Shown: one piece after another, positions 45,749 to 57,853 of the stretch
How the letters are laid out: every line of letters starts with the position of its first letter
Numbering within the stretch: the first letter of the stretch is position 1
Assembly: GCA_047495785.1 (NCBI GenBank)
Contig: JBLDXI010000033.1
Coordinates: forward strand, 2,294,001-2,358,000
DNA from: Lepidodermella squamata
Taxonomy: Eukaryota; Gastrotricha
Direction: 5' to 3'
DNA length: 64,000 bases
Position numbers and translations under genes: made by a program
The notes under the pieces: generated by a model
Seen by the model: only the letters and a program-made list of their open reading frames with translations
Databases searched by the model: none
What the model was told of the DNA's origin: nothing

Positions 45749-47107
45749 TGAGACAGAAAATACGCTTTTCCGACCGCGTAAAACAGTCATATCATATAGC
45801 GGACACGTGAATAATTAAGCATACGCAATCTGCGGTAACTCAACCATGAATCAGCAAGATCAATTCAACGCAGCGGTGTGCGCTCAGATTTTACCAATCA
45901 GCTGAGCTGAGGAGGTCACGTGGTATGTGTTTTGGGGCTTGCGACCTTCACTGTTATATATTTTATTTTATTAATAAAAATTTTAAAAGCATGAAATACT
46001 AAAATTGTCATTTTACAAAATTGAAGCGGGAAAATTTGAAATCACTATAGCGCCCATCTATGTGCAAGTTTCACACCTGATTCTCTGTCTCTTCCGAGTC
46101 CCGAGTCCTTTTGAACGATGGACCTGTTCATTCGCCGACAAGCTCAAGTTAATGTCGCAAAGCCGCCAGCCTTCTATCTTAGGGAGTAGGAATCTTTCTG
46201 TGTTCAGGGAACACCTGTCTTCAGTCTTGTCTTGGCAGCGGCAGGTTAGCCTTTTTTCTGCCTAAAATTAGGCAGAATTTTCCGCTATAGCTTTTTCTGC
46301 CTAAAATGGTAAGTAGGCGCTTGAATCGCGTAAAACCCCCCAAAATGCCTTTAAAATTGAATTTTCTAGTCTATCTTGCAATAATAACTAACCTAAATGG
46401 CTCAATCCGTGAATAATCATCATTGGCGCCCATAATAAGGCGGTTACACGTAACACGTAAAGTGTTGTACTTAGCCTGTCTTAGCGCGGCATCTTTAGTC
46501 ATTATCTTTCTATATTTGATTTATTGTTGGTTATAATACGCTTTTTGACTACAAATAAATGGAGCAATACAATTAAAATGATCATTGGCATCGTTTCTGG
46601 GGCCTTCCGCTACATAGCGAAATTTTAGGCAGAAAAAGCTATAGCGGAAAATTCTGCCTAATTTTAGGCAGAAAAAAATTCTCGCGCGAATGCCTTTTCC
46701 ACTAATGATGGCGCCTTGGTTAACGTTCAACTGTAATAAGATGGTACGCTGATTTAGAATTTATGCAATTCACTGGCGACAATACGCCTTAAGTTGTTAA
46801 AAGGTCGTCATTTTTTCACGACAGCGAGCTACGTGCCCCTTGTATTTCGTATCGCCGCTCATTTGCTATGTTGAATTCTGTTAAGCCAAATCTGCTAACA
46901 GGTTTTGCTTATATCCATCTACGCAAGGCGCAAATATGACTGCAGCTAGTGTGCGAATTACTTTACTAAATTGTCAGATTCATCGTTTGCATATGTTTTT
47001 CATGCTTACTGCTGCTGAAAGGAGCTTGATGGATCATTGGAATCTTCGAAGCTGTAATTTCTAGCGGCTGATTAGTGATAAACTATTAATTTATTTAGGT
47101 TTTGAAA
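45749..47107. promoter_or_regulatory. divergent intergenic region between ERI1 and CHK1, with a MITE insertion
   Basis: About 1.36 kb carrying the two promoters and the 426-bp inverted-repeat element listed separately. No other gene was recognised. Confidence 0.5.
46252..46677. mobile_element. MITE-like element with 56-bp perfect terminal inverted repeats
   Basis: 46252-46307 and 46622-46677 are exact reverse complements (56 bp), enclosing 314 bp without a coding frame. Each arm holds a palindrome, CTGCCTAAAATTAGGCAG, and a second CTGCCTAAAAT copy. This is the pattern of a non-autonomous DNA transposon. No clear target-site duplication was seen. Identity of the arms suggests recent activity or gene conversion. 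Confidence 0.75.
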
Positions 47108-48942
47108 ATGTCCGAATTTGCAGAAGGCTGGCAAGCCAAAGAAGTCCTTGGGGAGGGAGCGTATGGAGAGTAAGCAATTACATTTCATTGTTTGAGGAAT
47201 GTAAATTGAATTTCTCTTGACAGGGTGTATTTACTCCATCACCGCGAGACCAACGACATGGTTGCCATGAAAATGCTTGATAGCAGGAAGAGCGCCGACG
47301 CTGATGCTAACATTAGGAAGGAGGTGCGTATTTTTGTCAGATGATTACATTCGGTTTATGCTCCGTTCGTTGTTTATAGATTTCTATCCACAAGCTCTTG
47401 AAACACCCGAACATCGTCGCGTTTCTAGGCTATCGCCAACATGCGCATTACCATTACTTGTTCTTGGAATATGCTATTGGGGGCGAGCTATTCGATCGAA
47501 TTGGTAAAATGACACGGCAATCGTTAATAATATTAAAAACGACGTTGAATTTCGAATAGAACCGGACGTCGGTATGAGCCAAGGCGAGGCCCAACATTTT
47601 TTTGTCCAGCTGTTAGATGGAATTGTATGTACCCATTGTCGCTTATTACCTACTAATTTCAACGTCATTCGTCATACGCATTCTTCTATTGCAGGAATAC
47701 TTGCACTCGATTGGAGTGACTCACCGAGATATTAAGCCGGAAAATCTGTTGCTTGGCTACAACGGTACTAAAGCATAGAATTCAGTAATGTCTTGTTGAA
47801 TTTCTCAAATTTTTGTCATTAGACATACTGAAAATCGCCGATTTTGGCTTGGCTACGCTATTTAGGCTTCCTAACGGTACCGAACGGCAGTTGGATCGCT
47901 GTTGTGGTACACTGCCATATGCTGCTCCGGTTTGATATTATATTATAGTTATTTAATAAAAATACTAATAACATGATTTAACTTGTAATAGGAAGTCGTG
48001 TCACGAAAGCTGTATCGTGCCGAACCTGCCGATATTTGGTCGGCTGGAGTCGTTCTTGTTGCGATGTTAGCAGGAGAGCTGCCATGGGAAAGGCCATCTC
48101 TGGAGTCAAGGGAATTCGGAGCTTGGGCACGCGGAGAGTTCATTCACAGTCCGTGGACGAAGTTGGGCAATCGGCTGCTCTCGTTAATCAGGTCAATTTT
48201 GGCCATCGACCCCTGTCAGCGGAAAACGATACCCGATATCAGAAAGCACTCATGGATGTTGAAAAAATTCAAACGCCGGTCACACGGCTGTCTTGGTGAG
48301 TATTCGTCTCCATCCGACGTCGGTGATTTCAGCCCGGTGAAAAGATCGCGCATGGGAAGTTCGAGTAACAACGAAAACTGCATGCCTGCGTCACAGCCGG
48401 TTGTCGCACGCCAAACGTCGGGTTCGACGGGCAAGGGCGATAAATCGCCATCCCGACACGATTTTCTGTTCTCACAACCTGCTCACCCTGATGATCTGCT
48501 TCTAGCTACCCAACAGTTGACACAGTCGTGTGCTAATGCTTCTCAAAAGTGCGGCGTCGCTGAACTCGCGAAGATGGTTCGTCGCATGACAAGATTCAGG
48601 CTGGCTCCCGATCGCGGCCTCGCTGTCAGCCGACTATGCGGCGTTTTTGCTCAACTCGGTCTTACCTACCGCACATCACCTCTGAATCCTGACCAGGCAT
48701 GAAACAATTGAAATCTTATTTCTGCTAAATTTGATGTTTTTCTTTCTAATTTTCAGATCACTGTTGAGACGATGGATCGGCGTAATGTTTCGTTGGTGTT
48801 CAAAGTCAACTTGCTGCCCTATGCTCAGTCTCCAAGCATTCTGGCCGACTTTCGTTTGTCAAAGGGCGATGGCCTGGAGTTCAAGCGCTTTTTTGTTCTA
48901 ATTCGAAGCAGCATGCAGCCGTTTATTCTCAGCTCGACCTGA
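47108..48942 (+). CDS. CHEK1: checkpoint kinase CHK1
   Basis: Eight exons: 47108-47169, 47224-47323, 47380-47503, 47560-47624, 47695-47764, 47823-47929, 47992-48696, 48757-48942; 472 aa. Kinase motifs: [54 protein letters not shown] and DIWSAGVVL. The C-terminal KA1-like region ([20 protein letters not shown], then [11 protein letters not shown]) matches CHK1. It is the effector of ATR in S/G2 arrest. The last intron begins with GC (GACCAG/GCATGA). RAD17 lies 2.5 kb away. Confidence 0.93.
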
Positions 48943-49173
48943 GCTTAGTTGACGCATGCCAATTATTCTAACATCTTATTATTACTATTATTATTTGTAT
49001 AACTATAATGCCATTTTTGATTTTCGAATCGTGGTAGCTGCTTTGAAATCTGATATAGATGATGTTTTTACTTTGTTTTAATGACAAAATAAAAGAAACA
49101 CGACAGTTTTTTCAAGCCCAACAAAATATTTATTGCTTTTTGGTTATGAATGACATCTGTACAGTAAAACGTT

Positions 49174-51733
49174 CTAGAAACGACCGCCTCGAGACAGTCG
49201 ACCAGCGAAAGACTGCGAAATAGGCGCCGCTGAACGCCGAACAGCTCGACGTTCGGCGCGGTGTTGCATAGTACTTGCAGCTTTATCGTTACGTTTTGGA
49301 CCTTGGCGCTGAAAATAACAAAAAAATGCATAATAAAATTGAGATGGTATTCAAGCGCAAACCTTTTTCTCCCCTGGAGTGAATGTAATAGACATTTGCC
49401 GAGCTGAACCGCCTACGCTTGATATTTGCTGATCAGCGTTGGCTTCTAATCGTTCGCCCAACGAGCGGCCAACTTGTCTAACAGCCTCAGATACAGCCCT
49501 GTTAGGCTGGGCCAGAGCATCAGCACTTAGACCTGCCTTTAACTCGTAAACTCGAGTTCTTTTGCCGCTGAGTTTAGAACCATCAACAGGGTCGAAACGC
49601 TGTTGCCTAAATAAGACATCTCGACGACTTTGCCGGAGATCTTCTTTCCATGCACCATCGTCGTCCGAACCATCTTCATCCTCAGTTGAAGTCGGAGATC
49701 CAGATTCCATAGTGCTAGCTCCGCTGTTCAACGGCACAATAGAAAATTTAAGATCAAAAAATGTCTCAACACTTACCCATCACTATCGACAATATCATCT
49801 GCGCCACTTTCTTCGTCGTCACTTTCGCCAGTGTTCTTCTTGCGACGTTTTTCGCTGAGTTTTTCCTCGATGCCTTTGCTCTTCTTATCACGTATTTTGT
49901 CGAGGCGGCGAATCAATGGATTGATCAATTTAAACTCATCGCTAGCAGGATTAATCTGTTAAATAAAATTTGAAATGCTGACTGAGGTAACGAAAAAAAC
50001 GAATCTCCACCTCAAAATCAGGATTTTTGAACAAATCTTTGAAGCGATCATCAACCAAACAAGACGTGAGTTTGGCTTTCTCGCTCGGTTTCTTCTCTTT
50101 CTTGTCCTTCTTCGATTTGCCCTTGACGTCATCCAGAGCCTTGTCTTCCATTTGCAGTTTAACGAAACGTTCCGCCAACGAACGGTTGACCTGAGGTAAG
50201 TTGGCAGTATCAGCCGGTGCAGGCGCTCGTGGGCCACGTTCCGCCTCGATTTGCGCTCGAATTTTCGCCTTCTTGTACCGGTCGAAAGCGAACGGATCAG
50301 CGGCAAGTCTAGCCTTGTGATACAGCCGCACGTCCATGAAAAATCCATGCATATACGCACGCAGCAACTGCGAGCCAACCAAATGAGTGAGGCCCAAATC
50401 GTCCAGCTCTTTTCGGGTAACAAATTTATAGTCGTCATAAACTACACCGTTGTCGTTGTCTTCTTCCAGTTCTTCGGCTAGATTGTCTAAAAATGAGCAC
50501 CATTTGGGCGCATGTCCCATAGCTGGGATGTAATAAGCGAGAATTTTCGGGGCTTCAGTCGGCATGAAAACGAGCCCACTGCCAGGCCAAACGCATATTC
50601 CGTTGAGATTACTGCCCGGCTCCAGAGAGGTAAGACTTTTGCCGTCAGAGCGGCGCCATATTTTGAGCAAACGAGAGTCAACAGACAGGACGTAATCGTC
50701 GTCGACAGCGCTATGAAATTCGATTCCTTTTATGGGATAACCAAATCCGTGATCTTTCACAACCAAAGGCTTCACAGATCGCATATCGTACATCAGAACC
50801 TGACCAGCAGTCGAACCGACAGCGAAATTCAACGCATTCGCACATTTGATTGCAGAAACTCCAGGCGATTCAATTTTCCTGAAAAATAGTCATGATAGAA
50901 TTTTGGTTCATTTTCGCGTCAGTTTTGTCATACTCTATAGAATGTTGAGATAAGCAGCAGTCGAGAACACCGGCCCGGGTTCTGGAACGAGGATCCCAAC
51001 ACTCAACAGTACCATCAGTGGTACCACACATGAACAAATTGTGTTCAGGATTGAACTGGCAACATGCTATCTCTGTAGCGTCTGTCTCAATCGGCGTCAT
51101 GAATCGACCTTGATTCAAATTTATTCGATAAATGTCACTACTCGACCCGACTACGTACATCTCAGCCGAAGCAGAGTCGTACGCCATGTCTCGGCCTGGT
51201 TTCGGTATTCGCAACCGGAAATGCAACCCAGCTGCTACGTGAAATTCAACATGACGGTCGATTTGAAGTAGCACAAATTTGGAGAAATCTTCCGATAACA
51301 CATGCATCTTTAGTATTTCATAATCGACGCATCGCTCGAATTTGATCGACAAATTCGCAGTTTCATAGCAGCGAACGCGCGGCTTATACACCCCCGCGGC
51401 AAAAATGTATTGCCGATCAGGCGAAATTGTGATGCAGTTGCTGACTGTTGGCATTTCGAAGTCTTGGATCAGCTGAATCCGATTTTTGGCGCTGTCTTTG
51501 GGACAGAAATGAACATGTTAGTGCCTAATTGATGAACACTACGAGGGCGTTCTCTTTTTTAACTCACCAGACGCCTCCTTCTTTTCGAGCCGAGATTTTT
51601 TCTCACTTGACAGCCACTAAAACGGAACAAGATATAAAACAAATTCTAGTATTTTGTATTTACATACTTCGGGAAGCGATTTTCCGGCGCTCAAGTTGTA
51701 AATCTTGATGTTATTAGGGTTTAACACTTGCAT
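49174..51733 (-). CDS. NOL10: nucleolar protein 10 (Enp2), WD-repeat 40S assembly factor
   Basis: Seven exons: 51668-51733, 51568-51616, 50934-51495, 50011-50878, 49777-49955, 49363-49723, 49174-49308; 739 aa. Hallmarks: KSLPEWLSSEKK, RIQLIQDFEMPTV, YKPRVRCYE, VECWDPRSRTR, GHAPKWCSFLDNL, YDDYKFVTRKELDDLGLTHL, RAYMHGFFMDVRLYHK and the NUC153 motif DDRFKDLFKNPDFE. The basic, acidic-patched tail ends RGGRF. It works in the small-subunit processome. Confidence 0.93.
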
Positions 51734-51969
51734 TGTAACCAATCATAGATCAAATAAATGAATTTCTAAAACAAAAAAATTGTCATATATCACTTACGTC
51801 CCAGTGGGAAAAATAGGCGTGATTTTGATTTGAAAAAATATCCTTGGGGATGAATAACAATTTCAATTGACGCCTTCTTCCAATGTTCGCAGCAATAAAT
51901 GTAAATAAGTAGTCTGCTCATTTTTCGGTTAGATCGGAATTTCCAGAAAGTTAAAAACTAGCTCACATC

Positions 51970-52981
51970 ATGAAATCCTTCCAGCAAATTGTTCTTCTGA
52001 TAAGTGTGGCAACCCTTGCGTTTATTGATGAAACATCAGCGCATAGGTAAAGATTTTTAATTGCCGTCGATTGTAAAATTTGTTGCCTCTCCGCAGCCAC
52101 GAAGAATTTAAGCGAATGCCGCCAGGATCTCGCGGAAGGGCAGTGTAAGTCAATCGACAGCTACAATGTAATAATATTGCATCCTAATTAAAATATCTTA
52201 AGGGCAAAGCGAGACGAAGATGCAACCTTCGACCTTGATGGTGAGATTATAGACAAGCGCATGCCGCCTGGTTCACGAGGAAAGGCAGTGTAAGTCAACC
52301 GAATAATTAGATTGCACTCTACTTTCAATTTCTCAAGGGCAAAGCGAGACGAGGATGCAACCTTCGAACTTGAAGGTGATCTAATGGACAAGCGCATGCC
52401 ACCAGGTTCACGCGGAAGGCCAACGTAAGAAATATAAGGGACTAGAAATTTGTTAGTATGATTTGTGAATCGAGTAGGAAGCGGTCGTGGTGGAATTTCG
52501 AAACTTTAAACAAACGATTTCCTCCAAGCTTACGCGGACGTGTTTCGTGAGTTGAGATTAATGAGTGTTATTTCAACGAAATAAACCTACACCATCGCCT
52601 AGAAATGTGCAAGAAGTTGGAAAGCGGGCAGGCTTGATTCGCGTCCCAACTTCCAACCCCTTATCCTACAGCAGAAGTCGACCGTACGCCGCGAGCTATA
52701 CTAACAACGGATGGGCTCCTTTTGACAGCGCTGAAAGCATTTTTGGGGAATCTGGGGAAGTCGAGAAGCGCTATTTGGATGCTAATGGCATCATCAGCAC
52801 TTACGGGGACAGCTACAGCTATGGCCCGGAAATGGGTTTACATGGCATGCACGACGATCAGCAAGTATTCTACAAACGCTGGGCTACGAGCAAAAATTAC
52901 CCATCCAAGTTGAAACAGGTATCTAAGCGAGCCGGGTTCAAATCAGGCTACAACAAGCAGTCGCGTCATCATCAGGAGTAA
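51970..52981 (+). CDS. neuropeptide-like precursor with repeated PPxxRG peptides
   Basis: Six exons: 51970-52046, 52097-52144, 52203-52289, 52338-52424, 52478-52546, 52603-52981; 248 aa. Signal peptide MKSFQQIVLLISVATLAF. Exons 2 to 5 each end, in phase 2, just after one peptide that follows a Lys-Arg site: MPPGSRGRAV, MPPGSRGKAV, MPPGSRGRPT and FPPSLRGRVS. Gly followed by Arg or Lys could also serve as an amidation site, giving MPPGSR-amide and FPPSLR-amide. The last exon holds further KR-bounded segments (AGLIRVPTS..., YLDANGIIS..., WATSKNYPS..., AGFKSGYNK...). No known peptide family was recognised. It is divergent from NOL10, 236 bp away. Confidence 0.75.
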
Positions 52982-53195
52982 AAAATTGACTCTCATGGCA
53001 TTGATAAACCTTAACTGATAAGCTTTCGAGTCTGTCCATATTTTCCAACCAGCTGAAACATTCGTTAACGGCCAACAGAAATTTAATAGGTCTCTCGAGT
53101 TCAAGAACAACAGGAGGTCAAATGCAATTGAAAACACAAGATAATGATTGAAAGACCCACGTTCAGCCGGTATACATTTTAAAAGCTTGATGAAA

Positions 53196-56100
53196 TTAAA
53201 AGTCAATGTGAGGATTGCTGGCCAGCGTCTTTTTGAATTCCACAAGTTCTCGAACAAAGGCACGCTCCTGACCATCGGGGACGTAAGCCTTAGGCTTGCA
53301 AAATACCAACTTGGAACAAGTATCATCTTTCGAGGGTGGGAAAGATTCCGCCGCCTCGGCCGGGTCCACCACCTGAATGAACATCTTCTGCTTCTGCGAA
53401 ATGACCTTTTTCGCAAATGCAACCACCTCAGCCTGGGTAATATTCTCTATAAAGTCAGCCTAAATCGATATGTGTAAACAATTCAGCGTTGGAATTTATG
53501 GGATATTTTACCTCTTTGTACCGTCGATCAAACATCCGAGCTCCATGGTTACAAATTTCAGACCAGTAGTAACGCGCCTCGGATTTTATGCTTGAGAAAG
53601 GCGTTAGTTTTAGCTCAACCAGAGCAGCGAGTTGGTCCTCGTAATCTGATGGCGACATGGACTGGATGTAGTCGACCATAGAGATCATGAATTCATCAAT
53701 GGCTTCTTCAACAAGCTTCGGGCTGTGAAACAAAAAATAATAATAATAATAAAACGTGCAATGGCATTTCTGCAACGGCTATTTCCATATTTTCTAATTT
53801 TCCAAATAAATTATGAATATAAATAATTACTTGAACTGCGAGTGGCTGCTTTGGACAGTAACGGAGAAACCGATGGTTCCAGAGGAGTCGTGCATTTCCA
53901 TGAAGCAATTGTAACCCAATTGTTTCTGAGTCCTCAATATGTTGAAACAAGGTTCGGAAATGATTTGCTGATGACAAAAAATGATTAAATAATCACCCAA
54001 CCAATTATAATTAGGACTAACCTCGTACAACTGAGCAACGCAAAAGCTTTCAAAGTCACCCAATCCAAGCTGGTAATAAGCAATCACCGAGAAATTGTCA
54101 TCATCTTCAGTAGAAAAGCGCTGAACGGAGAGAATGGGAGTAACTTCACGTGGAATAATCGCACACTGAGATTTCTGAATTAGCTTCTTTTCTTTCATAG
54201 GTGCCTCGCCAGCGGAACACAAAAAAGGCTCTAAAATGGTTTTGCTACGAGCAAAAATTTGTTTCGCTTCTGCTTCGTCGACGTTCCCCGATATCAAACA
54301 ATCCAACATGCAGCTTTTCGAATTTCGCCAATCCTTCAGGAAACCTTGGAAGTCCGCCAGTGACATGTAGCAATTCGAGGAATGAGCCTTTAGACGCTGG
54401 AACTTGGCGCAGTAATCGTTCAAAATTGTGGACAATCGTATTTGGTGGCCAAAATCCATGGGCGAAACACAACTGTTGCGACAATCTCGCTCAATTTCCG
54501 TCGAAATTATATTGAACATGTCTTCTGAGAACGAAAAGTTGGCTATTTCATTCAGCACCAAATCAACCAAATTTCCCAACTTGTCCGAAAACCCGGTAAA
54601 TCTAATACTAATACCGAATTTCGAGAATTCTTGCAACTTAATTGCACATTTCAAACCAGCAACGCTTGCCGGGTACAGCTTTTCGATTAGGTAAAGCTGA
54701 AGAAGGGCAAGGTAAATGTCGATGGCCATGCGATTTCGCAGGCTATTGCAGAAAATGTCGCCGAAAAGGAGTAGCGAAATTGTACTCTTCGGTTGAGAAA
54801 ACTTGACAGCGCTCGGTTTGTACCACAAGCGGGCGCCGAGAGTTTCATTTTCGACATTTATCAGTCGAATTTCATCATCGGGAAGCTCTTTGACAGCAAA
54901 ATCCACCGGGATAAAATTATTCGGAGCGGGGAGTGAAAAAGGTTCCCAATCTGCTTTGGTAATTCCAGTCCACCACTCAGGCTTTAAAGGTTCTGAGATG
55001 TACTTGGTTTTGAACCAAGGCTCAATTTCGGTTGCATCCTTTAACGATGACTCAAAAAACTTTGATGAAAGAATTATGTTGCACTTCGAAGGTTCCATCA
55101 TCGAGAGCAGATTAGTAACAGATTCCGGCCTCCATTCTGAAAAGATCGTATACCCCTTGAGGATATGGTGAACGGGGTATAGCTTCACGTATTGGCACAG
55201 AGTGCTCACGTTGTCGATGGGCTCAGTTTCATCTTGATAATCAAATCGGAACCGATTGATATGCTGTAATTCTTTAAAGATACGTTCCTGAGGACCGACA
55301 GATTTCAGCATCTCCAAATATATGAAAACGTAGCGCAAAACTGTCTCATAGGCAGCTAACCCGTCATCAGTCAGCTGAATATTAAGTGAAAATTTGCACC
55401 AAAACTGATTGTGTTCATCACCCGACTCATCATTTCCCGCTACGAGTTGTAGCGCTAGCCTTTTCTTTCTCAGGAATGAAATCAGACTTCCAGTTGATTC
55501 GTCTCCCGTAATATAAGATAGGTAGTGGTGAGGCTTTTCCAGGTACTTGCTGAGCTGCGATGGCAATGCCCATGTAATAACAAGCTCGTGCATATCGCGA
55601 GCTGGGCAAAGCCGGTACAGCTTTGTGAATGCATTTTCATCGAAGGGAAAAGTCCAATCGACAGGGTCCACGGTTCTGAAAAAAACAGCGCTAAAACAAG
55701 AAGGTAAATCGAAATTATCAGCTACCTTGATGGAGATGGCGGAACCGCTGAGAACATTTCTTTGACCCACGCTTCCATGGAAGCAAGTGAATGCTGCGAT
55801 TGCAATGTCAAGCACATCTTTTCGGATGAGTAATGCTTGTTAAAGAAATTTCTGAGCTCCATGTTGATATCGATGCCTAATTTCTGGGGTATCTCAACCA
55901 AACTCTTCGTATTGCCAAACGGAAAATTGGCAAACGGATGGCCCTGTTTTGCTATCATTCCCAGTAATTGCAGGCGCCTCGATGAATCTTCCAGAAGGTT
56001 ATCTTCGTACTCTAAAAGGGGAAAAATAAAAATTTATCAATTGTGAATTTGTATTCAATTTACCGCTCTGAATCGCCTTGACCTCGCGATCTGAAGCATT

Positions 56101-56600
56101 CTGAAGCAGCAAGGGCTTGATAAGGAAGCTGGAGAATATGTCCAATGCTCCATGAACGTGATCTTGAGAGACAGCGAAATAATATACGGTTTGTTCACCT
56201 TCAGTGAACGCATTCGAATGACCACTGTGAGATTTCAAGTAATCGTCAAAATGATTTTCCACCGGATATTTTTCGCTGCCCATAAACAGCATGTGCTACA
56301 ATAATCATCAATTAAGCTGGAATCTGCACAAGGTATGTAAAATTGACATACTTCCAAGAAGTGAGCGAGACCTTGAAGGTTTTCTGGGTCAGAAAACGAG
56401 CCAGCGTTTACGCATAAGGCAGCAGCCGCCAAGCGACCTTGGTGTTCTTCGTCTTCCTCTCCACTTAAGTCAACGTCCATTTCACTGGCTGTATCATCAA
56501 CGATTGAGTCGTGAATGAGCAATGCTTTGAGTCCATTTTCCAGCTCGACAAATCGGTATTGCTTCTTATCAGTGATGGGCTTTTCAATCTCTTTTGTCAT
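53196..56600 (-). CDS. M16 metalloendopeptidase, nardilysin/insulin-degrading-enzyme family
   Basis: Seven exons: 56352-56600, 56064-56295, 55726-56011, 54022-55675, 53831-53967, 53512-53722, 53196-53459; 1010 aa, the usual length. The inverted zinc motif HFLEHMLFMGS spans an intron; the third ligand lies in REVKAIQSEYEDN, again formed by a splice. An acidic insert (SEMDVDLSGEEDEEH) precedes AAALCVNAGSFSDP and, with HFLEH, favours nardilysin over IDE. Late motifs: PRTQKQLGY-type ILRTQKQLGY and GTIGFSVTVQS. The 54-nt intron 53968-54021 has no stop and keeps frame, so it could be retained. Confidence 0.9.
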
Positions 56601-57183
56601 TTCAATAATCACACTAAGAATCAAATTACAACCGAGTCAAATATCCACTTTTATTTAAAAAGGCATAGGATAACACAAAAAATATCACGATAACATATCA
56701 ATATTAACATAAAAAATCAAGTTAAAAGTTCTATTCACCATGAACAGCTTTCCGATGTCGGGCAAATTTGTTACTCAAGCCAGCGATGTCATCTCTGCAA
56801 ATTGAAAATAAACAATTATGAACAAAAATTACGGTAATGTGCCTACGGTAATGTAGTTCTTAAATATCGAGTTACTTTCCAAGCTGGCATAACGGTGATT
56901 TTGATGAGCGAAAATTTGAAGAGTTCACAAACATGATTTCAACTTTTAACGGATCCCTGGGATATTGGGTGACTATTATAACGGCTATAATACTGAGTTG
57001 CAATTTAAAAGAGACTTTAACGATTATATTAAATTTTAATATCTCCACTCAACCCTTATAACAAGCCCCACTAATAGCACCCACAATATTTCTATAATAT
57101 AGCCCTTAAAATTCTTATCAAATAAAATGTTCTAGCAAAGCCTGCTTGGAAAATAACTCGACAACTTGTCATATTAAAGATGT

Positions 57184-57225
57184 AATCAACGTAATCAGTT
57201 CGCTATGGGATATTAGATAAATCAT
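57184..57225 (-). ncRNA. conserved intronic element, copy 1 (box C/D-like)
   Basis: On the minus strand it reads ATGATTT, a variable spacer, ATCCCATAGCGAACTGAT and TTGATT. CTGA fits a D box and ATGATTT is a weak C-like box. The 18-mer (plus strand ATCAGTTCGCTATGGGAT) is at 57194-57211. Confidence 0.4.
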
Positions 57226-57405
57226 TCCGTAAAAATGTATAAACGATGGCCGCAATGAACGAAAAATCCCACTAACCTTTTATTCTGAGCAAACATCACA
57301 TGCAGCACTGAACGACAAATCTGGAAAATAAGAGAAAAAATTAATAGATAAATAAATAAATACATGTATTGATTGAAACTAAAGCTAAATCATAAAAAAA
57401 TGTGC

Positions 57406-57447
57406 AATCAACTTTATCAGTTCGCTATGGGATAATGAACAAATCAT
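57406..57447 (-). ncRNA. conserved intronic element, copy 2 (box C/D-like)
   Basis: Same order of blocks as copy 1; the 18-mer is at 57416-57433. TTTATC before ATGATTT can pair with GATAAA at the CTGA end, a short terminal stem. Confidence 0.4.
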
Positions 57448-57810
57448 GATAAAAAGGTAAAGTCGAAAAGTATTGTTTAGCTTTATACCTTTTATGAAAC
57501 GACATAACATTCGACTGCAAGCAAGCCAACATCGTATCAACTGCAAAAATAGAACCAGCTTTAATGAGCCTTAGTGAAAGGAATAGCTAAATTCGCGGAT
57601 CTAAATCAAATATTGATCCATGAGAGCTATACCGTACAAATTTATGCTTAAAATGGCTGAGGAAGGACCTCGTGCTTCATATTTCTTCGAAAATCGACTA
57701 AACCCGAAGGGAACAAAATAATCGTAGCAGTTCTGCGCTTACGTACATAGGAAATGCTCTCATGGTCAATGCTCAATTTATCTCATCAAAGCAGTCATAA
57801 TTAGAATGTC

Positions 57811-57853
57811 AATCAGAGAGATATCAGTTCGCTATGGGATTAAGGTAAATCAT
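57811..57853 (-). ncRNA. conserved intronic element, copy 3 (box C/D-like)
   Basis: Same blocks; the 18-mer is at 57823-57840. An 8-bp stem ATCAAAGC/GCTTTGAT (57784-57791 with 57855-57862) encloses the element plus flanks. Confidence 0.4.

Noticed and set aside
56742-57320. Reading the last two exons of the host-like gene as a coding tail (…AQNKRDDIAGLSNKFARHRK…)
   Set aside because: The junction is in frame, but upstream exons hit stops in every phase and no family fits; a 20-codon open stretch is expected by chance.
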